A stretch of 64,000 nt of DNA from NCBI RefSeq assembly GCF_011046555.1, contig NZ_CP049246.1, positions 2,542,001 to 2,606,000 on the forward strand, given 5' to 3'. Under the pieces are notes generated by a model, which was not told the DNA's origin, made no database searches, and saw nothing but the letters and a program-made list of their open reading frames with translations. This DNA comes from Sphingobacterium lactis. GTDB lineage: Bacteria > Bacteroidota > Bacteroidia > Sphingobacteriales > Sphingobacteriaceae. Made by a program: the position numbers and the translations under genes. This document shows positions 17,734 through 28,142 of this stretch, piece by piece. The stretch's first letter is position 1. Each line of letters begins with the position of its first letter.

Positions 17734-20700
17734 ATGAATAGCAAACACATAAAATATTTTCTTTATTTCTATTTTTTTTGTTTTCACATTATCACTGTAT
17801 TCGGACAAGGACCGCGCGAAGTTATTTCGCTAAATGACAAGTGGCAAACGGTTATGCATGAGCATGACACCAGTGCTTTTGGGGATTTTGAAAAAAGAAA
17901 CTTTGAAGAGAAGAACGGTTGGAAAGCTGTTGATGTACCGCATAATTGGGATCAATACGATGGTTATAGACGCTTAATACATGGGAATGTTCATGGATAC
18001 GCGTGGTATCGGAAAAAATTCAAGACGCCTAAATCGGGAAAAGGAAAGCGGTATTATCTTTTTTTTGAAGGTGTAGGTTCTTATGCAACTGTTTGGTTAA
18101 ATGGTAAGCGTGTCGGTTATCATGCAGGTGGCAGAACAACTTTTACCTTGGATGTTACGGATGCCATACTTAAAGCTGGGGAAGAAAATATTCTTGCTGT
18201 ACGTGCTGACCATCCAGCTGAAATAAGGGATTTGCCTTGGGTAGATGGTGGATGCTCCCCAGAAAGAGGATTTTCGGAAGGCTCCCAACCTTTAGGCATT
18301 TTCAGACCAGTTTCATTAATCGTTAAAAATGAAGTCAATATCATTCCATTTGGGATGCATTATTGGAATGATGAACAAATCTCATCGCAGAAGGCCGCGA
18401 TCCAACAAACAGTTGAAATGATCAATACGACGGATCGATCCAGAAAAATTAGTGTGAGAAGCCGATTGCTGGATCAGAAAGGCAGAGAAATCCAACAGTT
18501 TCAGGACCATGTGGAAATAGGGCCAGGAAAAGAGCATCAATATCGCCTATCGACATTTAACGTTAGCAACCCCACATTATGGTCAACGGAAAATCCATAT
18601 CTCTATCGGATTGAGACAACATTGATAGAGAATAAAAAAATCCTAGATCAAGTAGTCGCGCCTTACGGGATTCGCAAGATTTCGTGGCCTAAGGGCTTAA
18701 AGCCGAATGGAACAAATCAATTGTTCGTGAATGACAAGCCTATATTTATTCATGGTATTGCAGAATATGAGCATAAATTTGGTAATTCCCATGCATTCTC
18801 AGAAGAAGAGGTCCTTGCCCGAGTTAGTGAAATGAAATCATTGGGCTTCAATTCTTTCCGAGATGCACATCAGCCTCATAATCTCCGGTATCAGGCATAT
18901 TGGGATCAACATGGCGTGCTGTTATGGACCCAGATGGCTGCACATATCTGGTTTGATAATCCAAGCTTCAGAGCAAACTTCAAAAAGTTGTTGAAGCAAT
19001 GGGTCCGAGAACGAAGAAATAATCCATCGGTATTTTTATGGGGCTTACAGAATGAGAGTACTCTGCCTGAAGATTTTGCAGCTGAATGTACCGCGCTTAT
19101 TCGCGAGTTAGACCCTACGGCCTCCATCCAACGGTTGGTGACGACATGTAATGGCGGGAGTGGAACGGATTGGGATGTTCCCCAAAATTGGACGGGAACC
19201 TATGGCGGTCATCACAACACGTATGCTGAAGACCTGAAAAGACAGGTGCTCGTAGGGGAATATGGAGCTTGGAGGAGCTTGGAGCTCCACGCTGAACCTC
19301 CTTATCTGCCAAATCATAATATCTATTCCGAAGAACGTTTTACGGAAATCCTGGAAACAAAATTACGATTGGCGGACTCGGTAAAGGATGAAACAATCGG
19401 TCATTACCAATGGTTATGGACCTCTCATGATAACCCAGGTCGAGTTCAAGGTGGAGAAGGATATCGTGACATCGATAAGATTGGCCCGGTCAATTATAAA
19501 GGTCTCCTGACACCTTGGTTAGAACCAACTGATGCATATTTTATGTATCGCGCCAATTATGCACCAAAGGAGGATCCTATGATCTATATTTCTTCGCATA
19601 CCTGGCCGAATCGATGGCGCGAACCAGGAATTAAAAATAATATTCGAATCTATTCCAATTGCGATGAAGTCGAACTTTTCAATGATATGAATGACCTATC
19701 CCTTGGAATTCGGAAACGTGGTAAAATAGGAACCCATTTTGAATTCAATGATGTTCTGATTAAATACAATGTGCTGTATGCCGTGGGTAGAATCGATGGT
19801 AAAGTGGTGGCACGAGATACTATAGTTTTACAGCTATTACCTCAAAGTCCCAAATTCACCAGCTTATTAGATTCAAATTCCACTGTTCTTCAGGCGCAAC
19901 CAAATCTACATTACCACTATAGGATTAATGCGGGAGGACCGGCATATACCGATGGTTTTGGACAGGTGTGGTCGGCCGATCGGCCTTATGATGGCAGTTC
20001 TTGGGGATCCGGGTCATGGACGGATGATTTCAAAGAAATTAATCCCATTTTTGCTAGCCAAAGGAGAGTATTTGATCCTATTCGAGAGTCGTCGGATTGG
20101 GACTTGTTCCAGACCTTTCGTTATGGATTGGATAAAATGGGTTATACATTTCATTTGCCAAACGGACAGTATGAAGTTGAGCTCTATTTTGCAGAACCTT
20201 GGATAGGTACAGGCGGGATTTTGGATGGATCGGGGAGAAGGGTTTTCGATATCGCATTAAATGGACAAACTGTAGAAGAAAGATTGGATATTTGGAAGGA
20301 AGTGGGACATGATCACGCGCTTAAAAAAAGCTATACGGTTCAAGTAACGGACGGAAAATTAACTATTGATTTCCCGAAGATTCATGTCGGGCAAGCAGTT
20401 ATCCATGCTATAGCTATTGCAAGCAGGACTAAGCCTTCGCATTCATCCCTTCATGAGCACTATAACTTGACAGCAGACTCCACACCATTGTTGGGATTGA
20501 ATAGCTGGTTGGATATAGGGACGGTATACAATGTAGCCAATCAAAAATCCATTTTTCAATTGGCGTCCATACTCTACGGAAGTGATTATTTTCAGGTGGA
20601 TCCAGCAATGAAACAGGTCAACCTTCAATTCAAGCATCCAACGAATTTCTATGTTATCGCAGATACAAAACAGGAAGGGTATGAAGATACCGGCGAGCAA

Positions 20701-21234
20701 GTGGTGAATAGTGAGGGTGGTGTCTTTTCGGTTTACCGGAAAATTTTGAAACCCAATGAACCATTTACTTGGAAACGGCAATCGGGTGAAGAATTCTTTG
20801 CGTTTCAACGGTTGAGTGGAATTGAACCTGCCTATGACTTGAAAAAAACAGTAGGTTACAAAGCTAACCAAACTAAGATTTATTCGCACGTTAAACGTGT
20901 GAATTTCCAAGAACAAGAGCGATTGCAATTTGAAAAGTCAAGCGGTAGTATGGTGGGCTGGGAGATATCCGTCGGTGTGGCTGATGTGTATGCATTGACA
21001 TTTAAGTATCACAATGCTGGAAATACACCGAAAAAAGGATGGTATGAGGTGCTTTCTTTGGATGGGACGATTTTAAAAAGCAAAACACCTGTAATATTTG
21101 AACCGACACGATCGGGAAAATGGAACTACCTTAACGAAAATACCAGTACCATGATCAATGCTGGCAGCTATATCGTTAAGATTTATTCAGAAGATGCGGA
21201 GGGCATTTACATCGATAATTTGGATGTGCAGTAA
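17734..21234 (+). CDS. Large exported GH2 glycosidase with malectin and CBM-like modules
   Basis: A 1166-residue multidomain protein. After a signal peptide (about 1-25) come a GH2 sugar-binding domain (WKAVDVPHNWDQYDG, then GSYATVWLNGKRVGYHAGG), the immunoglobulin-like domain and the catalytic barrel with acid/base Glu441 (WGLQNEST) and nucleophile Glu509 (VGEYGAW). A DUF4982-like domain (about 620-720), a malectin-type domain (about 727-890, YRINAGGPAYTDGFG) and a C-terminal CBM6/35-like domain (about 1050-1166) follow. The accessory domains suggest attachment to polymeric substrate. Members include beta-galactosidases, beta-glucuronidases and arabinopyranosidases; specificity cannot be read here. 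Last gene of the five-gene operon; its transcript ends in a shared terminator at 21248-21273. Confidence 0.9.
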   Translation: MNSKHIKYFLYFYFFCFHIITVFGQGPREVISLNDKWQTVMHEHDTSAFGDFEKRNFEEKNGWKAVDVPHNWDQYDGYRRLIHGNVHGYAWYRKKFKTPKSGKGKRYYLFFEGVGSYATVWLNGKRVGYHAGGRTTFTLDVTDAILKAGEENILAVRADHPAEIRDLPWVDGGCSPERGFSEGSQPLGIFRPVSLIVKNEVNIIPFGMHYWNDEQISSQKAAIQQTVEMINTTDRSRKISVRSRLLDQKGREIQQFQDHVEIGPGKEHQYRLSTFNVSNPTLWSTENPYLYRIETTLIENKKILDQVVAPYGIRKISWPKGLKPNGTNQLFVNDKPIFIHGIAEYEHKFGNSHAFSEEEVLARVSEMKSLGFNSFRDAHQPHNLRYQAYWDQHGVLLWTQMAAHIWFDNPSFRANFKKLLKQWVRERRNNPSVFLWGLQNESTLPEDFAAECTALIRELDPTASIQRLVTTCNGGSGTDWDVPQNWTGTYGGHHNTYAEDLKRQVLVGEYGAWRSLELHAEPPYLPNHNIYSEERFTEILETKLRLADSVKDETIGHYQWLWTSHDNPGRVQGGEGYRDIDKIGPVNYKGLLTPWLEPTDAYFMYRANYAPKEDPMIYISSHTWPNRWREPGIKNNIRIYSNCDEVELFNDMNDLSLGIRKRGKIGTHFEFNDVLIKYNVLYAVGRIDGKVVARDTIVLQLLPQSPKFTSLLDSNSTVLQAQPNLHYHYRINAGGPAYTDGFGQVWSADRPYDGSSWGSGSWTDDFKEINPIFASQRRVFDPIRESSDWDLFQTFRYGLDKMGYTFHLPNGQYEVELYFAEPWIGTGGILDGSGRRVFDIALNGQTVEERLDIWKEVGHDHALKKSYTVQVTDGKLTIDFPKIHVGQAVIHAIAIASRTKPSHSSLHEHYNLTADSTPLLGLNSWLDIGTVYNVANQKSIFQLASILYGSDYFQVDPAMKQVNLQFKHPTNFYVIADTKQEGYEDTGEQVVNSEGGVFSVYRKILKPNEPFTWKRQSGEEFFAFQRLSGIEPAYDLKKTVGYKANQTKIYSHVKRVNFQEQERLQFEKSSGSMVGWEISVGVADVYALTFKYHNAGNTPKKGWYEVLSLDGTILKSKTPVIFEPTRSGKWNYLNENTSTMINAGSYIVKIYSEDAEGIYIDNLDVQ

Positions 21235-21247
21235 ATTTATGGAAGGA

Positions 21248-21273
21248 GCAAAAGCTTAGAATTAAGCTTTTGC
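21248..21273. terminator. Bidirectional hairpin between convergent GH2 and AraC genes
   Basis: GCAAAAGCTT (21248-21257), 6-nt loop, AAGCTTTTGC (21264-21273). The right arm overlaps the last codons of the AraC-family gene, whose stop is at 21262-21264. It lies 13 bp after the GH2 stop and could terminate both transcripts, though T-tracts are short. Confidence 0.55.
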
Positions 21274-22143
21274 CCTATTCAAGTATTTCTTTTTATAATC
21301 CATTGGCGTCATCCCTGTAACGCGTTTGAAGTGCCGATAGAAATTGGAAACGTTATTGAATCCACAATCGAAGCATATTACCTCCGTGGGAAGGAGGTTT
21401 TCCACAAGCTGCCTACAGGCATGACTGATCCGTATTTCAATTAAAAAATCATAATAGGTTTTCTTTGTCATCATTTTAAAATAACGACAGAACGAGGTAA
21501 CACTAAGGTGTGCAATATTGGCAACCTCCTCCAGAGAAATATCCTTTTTATAATTTGCATGAGTAAAGTTGAAAACATCGTTTAAACGTACGCTGTCTGA
21601 TTCATTCGAATGATGGAAAGCACTTTGTGTGTTAACTATAGTTTCGTACTCATCACTTTCGGCAAGAATCTGTAATATAGAAAGTAAGGAGATTACCCGT
21701 CCCATTCCTTCTTCGTTTACACATTTCCGCATTAAATCAGCAACTTTCTCTTTCGTTGATCCCTTGAACAATAATCCTTTTTTTGCCCGTTCAAATAAAC
21801 GAGGTAACATATACATTTCTGGAAGTCCCAACAATGGTTTTCCCAAGAAATCGGGGAGAAATTGAAGAACGATCGCTTCAATTTGATAGTTTGGATCATT
21901 TTTATAATACTCTTCATTACAACGCCAAGCATGGGAAAGCATACTTCCCACCAGAATGATCTCATCCGGTTCAAACGTACTAATGTTATCACCAATAAAA
22001 CGGATTCCTTCACCACGAATGGTATAATGTAATTCCAACTCTTCATGGTAATGCCACACGTTTCCAAAATTTGGCATTACATCATGTCGTGCCAAAAAGG
22101 AATTCTCATACTGTACAGGAACCTTCCTAAATAATGGTTTCAT
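21262..22143 (-). CDS. AraC-family transcriptional regulator
   Basis: A 293-residue regulator with an N-terminal cupin-like sensor (about 10-120, VWHYHEELELHYTIRGEGIRF) and a C-terminal double helix-turn-helix (about 190-290, ISLEEVANIAHLSVTSFCRYF and VICFDCGFNNVSNFYRHF, then KRVTGMTPMDYKKKY). The start is taken at the ATG at 22143; a TTG six bases earlier is less likely. It converges on the pectin/glycosidase operon and probably activates sugar-uptake or glycosidase genes after binding a sugar, as many cytosolic AraC proteins do in Bacteroidota. Target genes and ligand are inferred. No other regulator is encoded beside the 9073-21234 operon. Confidence 0.88.
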   Translation of the reverse strand: MKPLFRKVPVQYENSFLARHDVMPNFGNVWHYHEELELHYTIRGEGIRFIGDNISTFEPDEIILVGSMLSHAWRCNEEYYKNDPNYQIEAIVLQFLPDFLGKPLLGLPEMYMLPRLFERAKKGLLFKGSTKEKVADLMRKCVNEEGMGRVISLLSILQILAESDEYETIVNTQSAFHHSNESDSVRLNDVFNFTHANYKKDISLEEVANIAHLSVTSFCRYFKMMTKKTYYDFLIEIRISHACRQLVENLLPTEVICFDCGFNNVSNFYRHFKRVTGMTPMDYKKKYLNRAKA

Positions 22144-22406
22144 AGGCAATGGTCTTTAAACTGATAATCAGAATTTAATAATGGAAATAGGTTTATATTT
22201 CTAACACTTAAAATTACGAAAAAAAACTGCTTTTCTGGGAATAATCATGTAACAGGATTATGGGAATTAATGGAAAACAAGGAGCTATGGGGCCACTGGT
22301 TTGGGGTGGAGATGGAAATGACATGTATTTCAGGTGAATCACAGGAAATTAGTAATCCTATTTCATAAAAGTTTCTATACCTTCCCATTTCCTCGTAACT
22401 TACATC

Positions 22407-22940
22407 ATGACAACCAAAAAGACAATCGCTATCGATATGGACGGAGTGCTGGCCAATAATATGCAGCATTACCTAGACTACCATTTTAACGAAACCGGAG
22501 AGCGCATTTCCGCAGCGGATATTCAAGGCTTACCTGAAATCAGTTTTCTTCCGGACCCGAATGCCGTTCGCAGGCATCTCCAACAACCCGGTTTTTTCCG
22601 CACCCTGCCCATCAATCCCGATGCTCAAGAAGTAGTCAGGGATTTGAATGAAAGGTTTCATGTCTTCATCGTTTCTGCAGCCATGGAATTTCCATGGAGT
22701 CTGAACGAAAAATATGAATGGCTCGCCGAACACTTTCCCTTTCTCAACTGGCTGCAATTTGTTTTTTGTGGTGATAAAAGTATCATTAAGGCCGATTACC
22801 TGATTGATGACCACGTAAAGAACCTTCAGACTTTCGAAGGGGAACCGTTGATTTTCTCCTGTTTTCATAATATCAACGAGTCCGGATATGAGCGTATGGC
22901 CGATTGGAAGGCAGTAGCGCAGTACTTTTCAGGGAAATAG
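22407..22940 (+). CDS. 5'(3')-deoxyribonucleotidase-like HAD phosphatase (NT5C family)
   Basis: A 177-residue cytosolic HAD-superfamily phosphatase. Motif I is IDMDGVLAN (Asp10 nucleophile, Asp12 acid), motif II lies in FIVSAAMEFPWSLNEKYEW (Ser), and motif IV is LIDDHVKNL. The pattern and length are those of the 5'-nucleotidase NT5C family (PF06941), which dephosphorylates deoxynucleoside monophosphates. It stands alone between divergent and convergent neighbours. In vivo substrate unknown. Confidence 0.85.
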   Translation: MTTKKTIAIDMDGVLANNMQHYLDYHFNETGERISAADIQGLPEISFLPDPNAVRRHLQQPGFFRTLPINPDAQEVVRDLNERFHVFIVSAAMEFPWSLNEKYEWLAEHFPFLNWLQFVFCGDKSIIKADYLIDDHVKNLQTFEGEPLIFSCFHNINESGYERMADWKAVAQYFSGK

Positions 22941-23017
22941 GACTTGATGAAGTAAATAAGGGCATAAGACTAATCGTCTGACCTGGATAAGGTCTGATCC
23001 AGTTAGGAATGAAGAGG

Positions 23018-23428
23018 CTATTTGGATTCGTATTTGTTCTCACGCAATCCATATCTGCTGATGAGAAACATTTCGACGATGGCTAATAGGCTGCCCCAAA
23101 AACCATAATGCGCATCCAAGGCATCCCTAGTATTCAGCCAGGGCAAAACATATTCATAGAGGTAATTGAAAAGGACAACCGCAATGCCCAAAAGAAGGAC
23201 TTTCCAGAACCGCAATCCAACGATGAGCCAAAGAAATCCAATTCCCGATATGAGCAAATAAGCGATCGCAAAGTTCGAAATATGAAGATGAAAATCAGGG
23301 AAATAATCGCTGATTGCTTGAAACCGTAGGCTTTCATATTTCCGTGCAAAGAAAAGGATAAACACGCAGATAAAGAGTGCAAAATGGGCAATGGAGGCGA
23401 GCAGGGTAGGTCTATATTTCAAATGCAT
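23018..23428 (-). CDS. Small integral membrane protein, four predicted helices
   Basis: 136 residues with four hydrophobic segments at about 8-28, 50-70, 72-90 and 108-122 and a Tyr/Lys-rich tail. The loop between the first two helices (YESLRFQAISDYFPDFHLH) is probably outside the membrane. I do not recognise a characterised family. It is monocistronic as far as I can see, converging with the nucleotidase gene. Confidence 0.7.
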   Translation of the reverse strand: MHLKYRPTLLASIAHFALFICVFILFFARKYESLRFQAISDYFPDFHLHISNFAIAYLLISGIGFLWLIVGLRFWKVLLLGIAVVLFNYLYEYVLPWLNTRDALDAHYGFWGSLLAIVEMFLISRYGLRENKYESK

Positions 23429-23474
23429 AGGTTGGAAGATAAGAAATTAAGGCTTAATCCAAAAAATTGGGCAT

Positions 23475-23519
23475 AAAAAAGCCACTGGTCTATTGGATTA
23501 CCAACGAAGGACCAGTGGC
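23475..23519 (-). terminator. Terminator after the Hsp20 gene
   Basis: GCCACTGGTC (23481-23490) and GACCAGTGGC (23510-23519) form a perfect 10-bp stem with a 19-nt loop. Read on the minus strand it is followed by a T-run (complement of A at 23475-23480), so it ends the leftward transcript from the Hsp20 gene. Confidence 0.8.
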
Positions 23520-23545
23520 ATATTTTGGGATTATGGGTTTACAGA

Positions 23546-23989
23546 TTACGAGACGGCAACCTGATATTCAGGTTTTGCCATGGCCGGATCTTTCTGCAGG
23601 ATGACAGTCAGGACACCTTCTTCGTAACTTGCATGGACATTTTCCACAAGGACCTGATCCTGTAATTGAAATGCCCGCTCAAAAGCCGATGCTGGTTGTT
23701 CCTGATAGATATATTTCATACCCGGTTCCAATTCCGAAGCAGTACAGGAAATGGTCAACACCTGGTTTTGGATGCGCACCTGAAATTGATCCTTCCTTTT
23801 CCCAGCAGCAAACAATTGCACCTGGTAAAATTCCTCATTCTCGGCAATATTTACGGGATGAATACTCCTTGCACTATTGCCGTCCTGAAACAACCGCTGT
23901 TGTAAGCGATCGAATTTTCGCTTAAAATGATTCCGACAAGCGTCGCTACCGAATTGTTGACCTACATTTTGATATTCTTTTCTAAACAT
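23546..23989 (-). CDS. Small heat shock protein (Hsp20/alpha-crystallin)
   Basis: 147 residues with an alpha-crystallin domain over about 40-140 (VNIAENEEFYQVQLFAAGKR, then FQVRIQNQVLTISC, then VHASYEEGVLTVILQK) and the usual Pro/charged C-terminal extension. It would hold unfolding proteins as an ATP-independent chaperone. It lies 21 bp downstream of a small membrane-protein gene and in the same direction as an ECF sigma factor gene 765 bp upstream, which suggests a stress-response cluster. The canonical A-x-x-x-N-G-V-L motif is ASYEEGVL, a normal variant. Confidence 0.9.
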   Translation of the reverse strand: MFRKEYQNVGQQFGSDACRNHFKRKFDRLQQRLFQDGNSARSIHPVNIAENEEFYQVQLFAAGKRKDQFQVRIQNQVLTISCTASELEPGMKYIYQEQPASAFERAFQLQDQVLVENVHASYEEGVLTVILQKDPAMAKPEYQVAVS

Positions 23990-24010
23990 GATTTCTTGAG
24001 TTTAATGGAT

Positions 24011-24298
24011 TTAATAAATGGGGATAATGGTTGCCTTAGTCTGGTGTGTTGTTCCGATTATCGGAGAAATGGCCAGAGAAGGGGAGCCTTGTGCAAACTG
24101 TGCTCTTTGGGTATGAAGGTAGTGTTGTTCCAACATTCTTCTTTTTCGGATCCGCGACATCACGAACGCGCCGATGCCTACAACGACTGTCCCCAACAAG
24201 AGAATCTTAAATAATGCGCCAATAATGAGGCTGAATATCCCGACCAGGGCTGTGATGACCAATAATCGGGGAAGTATAAAGTGAATCTTATTTTTCAT
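24011..24298 (-). CDS. Small membrane protein in the sigma factor/Hsp20 cluster
   Basis: 95 residues from the ATG at 24298, which sits 4 bases after an AAAAGA-type A/G-rich stretch; an upstream in-frame extension to 24355 lacks such a signal. Residues about 8-48 form two hydrophobic helices (LPRLLVITALVGIFSLIIGA and ILLLGTVVVGIGAFVM) followed by a basic patch (SRIRKRRM) and a polar tail. No family recognised. The position between the sigma-linked membrane protein and Hsp20 points to an envelope stress role, but that is only context. Confidence 0.6.
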   Translation of the reverse strand: MKNKIHFILPRLLVITALVGIFSLIIGALFKILLLGTVVVGIGAFVMSRIRKRRMLEQHYLHTQRAQFAQGSPSLAISPIIGTTHQTKATIIPIY

Positions 24299-24396
24299 TT
24301 CTTTTTTAATTAAATTGTTTAAAGGCCTTTGCTGTAGTAGACGGGTACAGCTCAACTTTTACCTTAAACTTTTTTTATTTTTTTCCCCAATTGGTA

Positions 24397-24741
24397 TTAG
24401 TCCCGAAAACCACAGGCACCGAAACGTTTCTTCCATTCAGTGCGTAGACGTTCGCGCTCTTCTTCACTGAGGTCGTCACGTTCTGCGATTCGCCTTTCCA
24501 TCCGGCGGCGCGCATTTCCAAAACCGCCCGGTCTGCCGGGGCCTCTGCCAAATAATATTTTAGAGATCGCAAATAAGCCCAGGGCTTCCCAATAGGAAAT
24601 CGCACGGAGACTGAATATATCCGTTATCAGGGTATTCCATAGGTACTGTAGCAACGCAATCAATAAACTGAAGAGTACAATGATCGCTAGGATGACAAAT
24701 GCTTTTTTCCCTTTTCTTTTTCCTTGCATAAATCTGTTCAT
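24397..24741 (-). CDS. Small membrane protein linked to ECF sigma factor
   Basis: 114 residues: a basic N-terminus (MNRFMQGKRKGKK), a hydrophobic helix at about 13-35, a second weaker one at about 45-63, a Gly/Pro/Arg-rich linker (GRGPGRPGGFG) and a strongly charged helical C-terminus (ERDDLSEEERERLRTEW). The gene starts 12 bp after the ECF sigma factor stop, the usual spacing for a sigma factor and its membrane partner. It does not look like a classical zinc-binding or FecR-type anti-sigma factor, so it may be a new kind of partner or a target gene. Function unknown. Confidence 0.65.
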   Translation of the reverse strand: MNRFMQGKRKGKKAFVILAIIVLFSLLIALLQYLWNTLITDIFSLRAISYWEALGLFAISKILFGRGPGRPGGFGNARRRMERRIAERDDLSEEERERLRTEWKKRFGACGFRD

Positions 24742-24753
24742 ATCGGTATTTCT

Positions 24754-25329
24754 TTACTGTTTTAATTCATCATATAAACTCCTTAACCGCAAACGGAGAT
24801 GCTTGACTGCATATCCCTTTCGGCTAATGATAGTCTTTAGGTTTTCGCCTTCCTGGTCCGCTATTTCCTGTAGCGTCATTTCCTCCAGTTCATTCAACAT
24901 AAATACTTTTCGTTGTTTCTCTGGAAGTTCCTCCAATGCCTTCATCAGTTCGTCCCAAAATATATCCTTGAACATCTTCAATTCAGGGTTTTCGGTTTCA
25001 TCAGCTGCCAGAAGATGCGCAATGGCGAAGGACTCATCGTCCGCATCGGGATACAGGTCGTCCAGGGATTCGGTTTTCTTTTTACGGTAACTGTCGGTAA
25101 TCTTATTGCGCGTAACGGAGTAGAGCCAAGCACCCGCATTTCCGAGGTCATCAATGTTGGTTACCCTGGAGAATTGATACCATACCTCTTGCAGGATATC
25201 TTCCGCATCCGAGGTTTTAGAAACACGTGATTTTACAAAACGCAGCAATTGACCGCCATAGGTCTTGACGATTTCTGAAAATGATTTGGAGGAGGTTGAT
25301 CCCATTGCTTCTTGCTCTGCGCTGTCCAT
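24754..25329 (-). CDS. ECF-type RNA polymerase sigma factor
   Basis: 191 residues with region 2 (about 20-95: VSKTSDAEDILQEVWYQFSR, then AWLYSVTRNKITDSYRKKK) and region 4 (about 130-188: LEELPEKQRKVFMLNELEEM, then TLQEIADQEGENLKTIISRK). A longer acidic linker (DLYPDADDESFAIAH) separates them. It directs RNA polymerase to a regulon of unknown extent, which could include the downstream membrane proteins and Hsp20. It lacks the SusC-associated FecR/TonB-receptor neighbours of iron or glycan sigma factors. The next gene, 12 bp downstream, encodes a membrane protein that could regulate it. Confidence 0.9.
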   Translation of the reverse strand: MDSAEQEAMGSTSSKSFSEIVKTYGGQLLRFVKSRVSKTSDAEDILQEVWYQFSRVTNIDDLGNAGAWLYSVTRNKITDSYRKKKTESLDDLYPDADDESFAIAHLLAADETENPELKMFKDIFWDELMKALEELPEKQRKVFMLNELEEMTLQEIADQEGENLKTIISRKGYAVKHLRLRLRSLYDELKQ

Positions 25330-25496
25330 GTAAAGATAGACGAATGAAAAGAAGTTTTACTTTATTGGTTTTGTGAAAATTTTAAAATTTTATTTGAGAC
25401 AGTTTCCGAGTTGCAAATCGATTATAAATACTCTCCAAATTGACTTAAATATTCATATGTTTATTGCTTATATGGTTGGTTTTAAGTGGGATAGGT

Positions 25497-25533
25497 GTAA
25501 AAAAAAATAAGCCCGCCGATTTGCTCGGCGGGC
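25497..25533 (-). terminator. Terminator of katG
   Basis: GCCCGCCGA (25511-25519), 5-nt loop, TCGGCGGGC (25525-25533): a perfect 9-bp GC-rich stem. On the minus strand it is followed by a long T-rich run (complement of the A-run at about 25497-25510). It lies 23 bp after the katG stop. Confidence 0.9.
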
Positions 25534-25556
25534 TTAAAGAATATACTTGTTTCAAC

Positions 25557-27872
<2,316 letters not shown>

Positions 27873-28013
27873 TTAAGTGGCACTGTTTCTCCATGGTGCC
27901 GTTGGTTATATATGATTCACTAATTATTTACGTATCCAGTGGAAACTTCTTCGTTTCTCTCTTTAAATTTAGTTAAAATTAGATAAATAAAATCGAATAA
28001 GTTGATTGTTTTT

Positions 28014-28038
28014 GATAGATTCTATCTATGATTCATAG
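28014..28038 (-). promoter_or_regulatory. OxyR-type operator upstream of katG
   Basis: ATAGATTCTATCTAT (28015-28029) fits the OxyR half-site pattern ATAGnTnnnAnCTAT at every fixed position. It is part of two adjoining 13-bp dyads, GATAGATTCTATC (28014-28026) and CTATGATTCATAG (28026-28038). The only gene starting nearby is katG, a classical OxyR target. The second full half-site at the standard spacing is not present. Confidence 0.6.
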
Positions 28039-28142
28039 AGATTTTTTCAATCATTCATAAGAGATAATTGCGTACTCGCGCAAAGGGATACTAGGAGTTC
28101 AATAGCCATATATACCAGGGAATAACATTGGTAAACAAGACT

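Noticed and set aside
20443..20928. 161-residue minus-strand reading frame inside the GH2 gene
   Set aside because: The overlapping GH2 protein has continuous domain structure here; the antisense frame has no recognisable feature.
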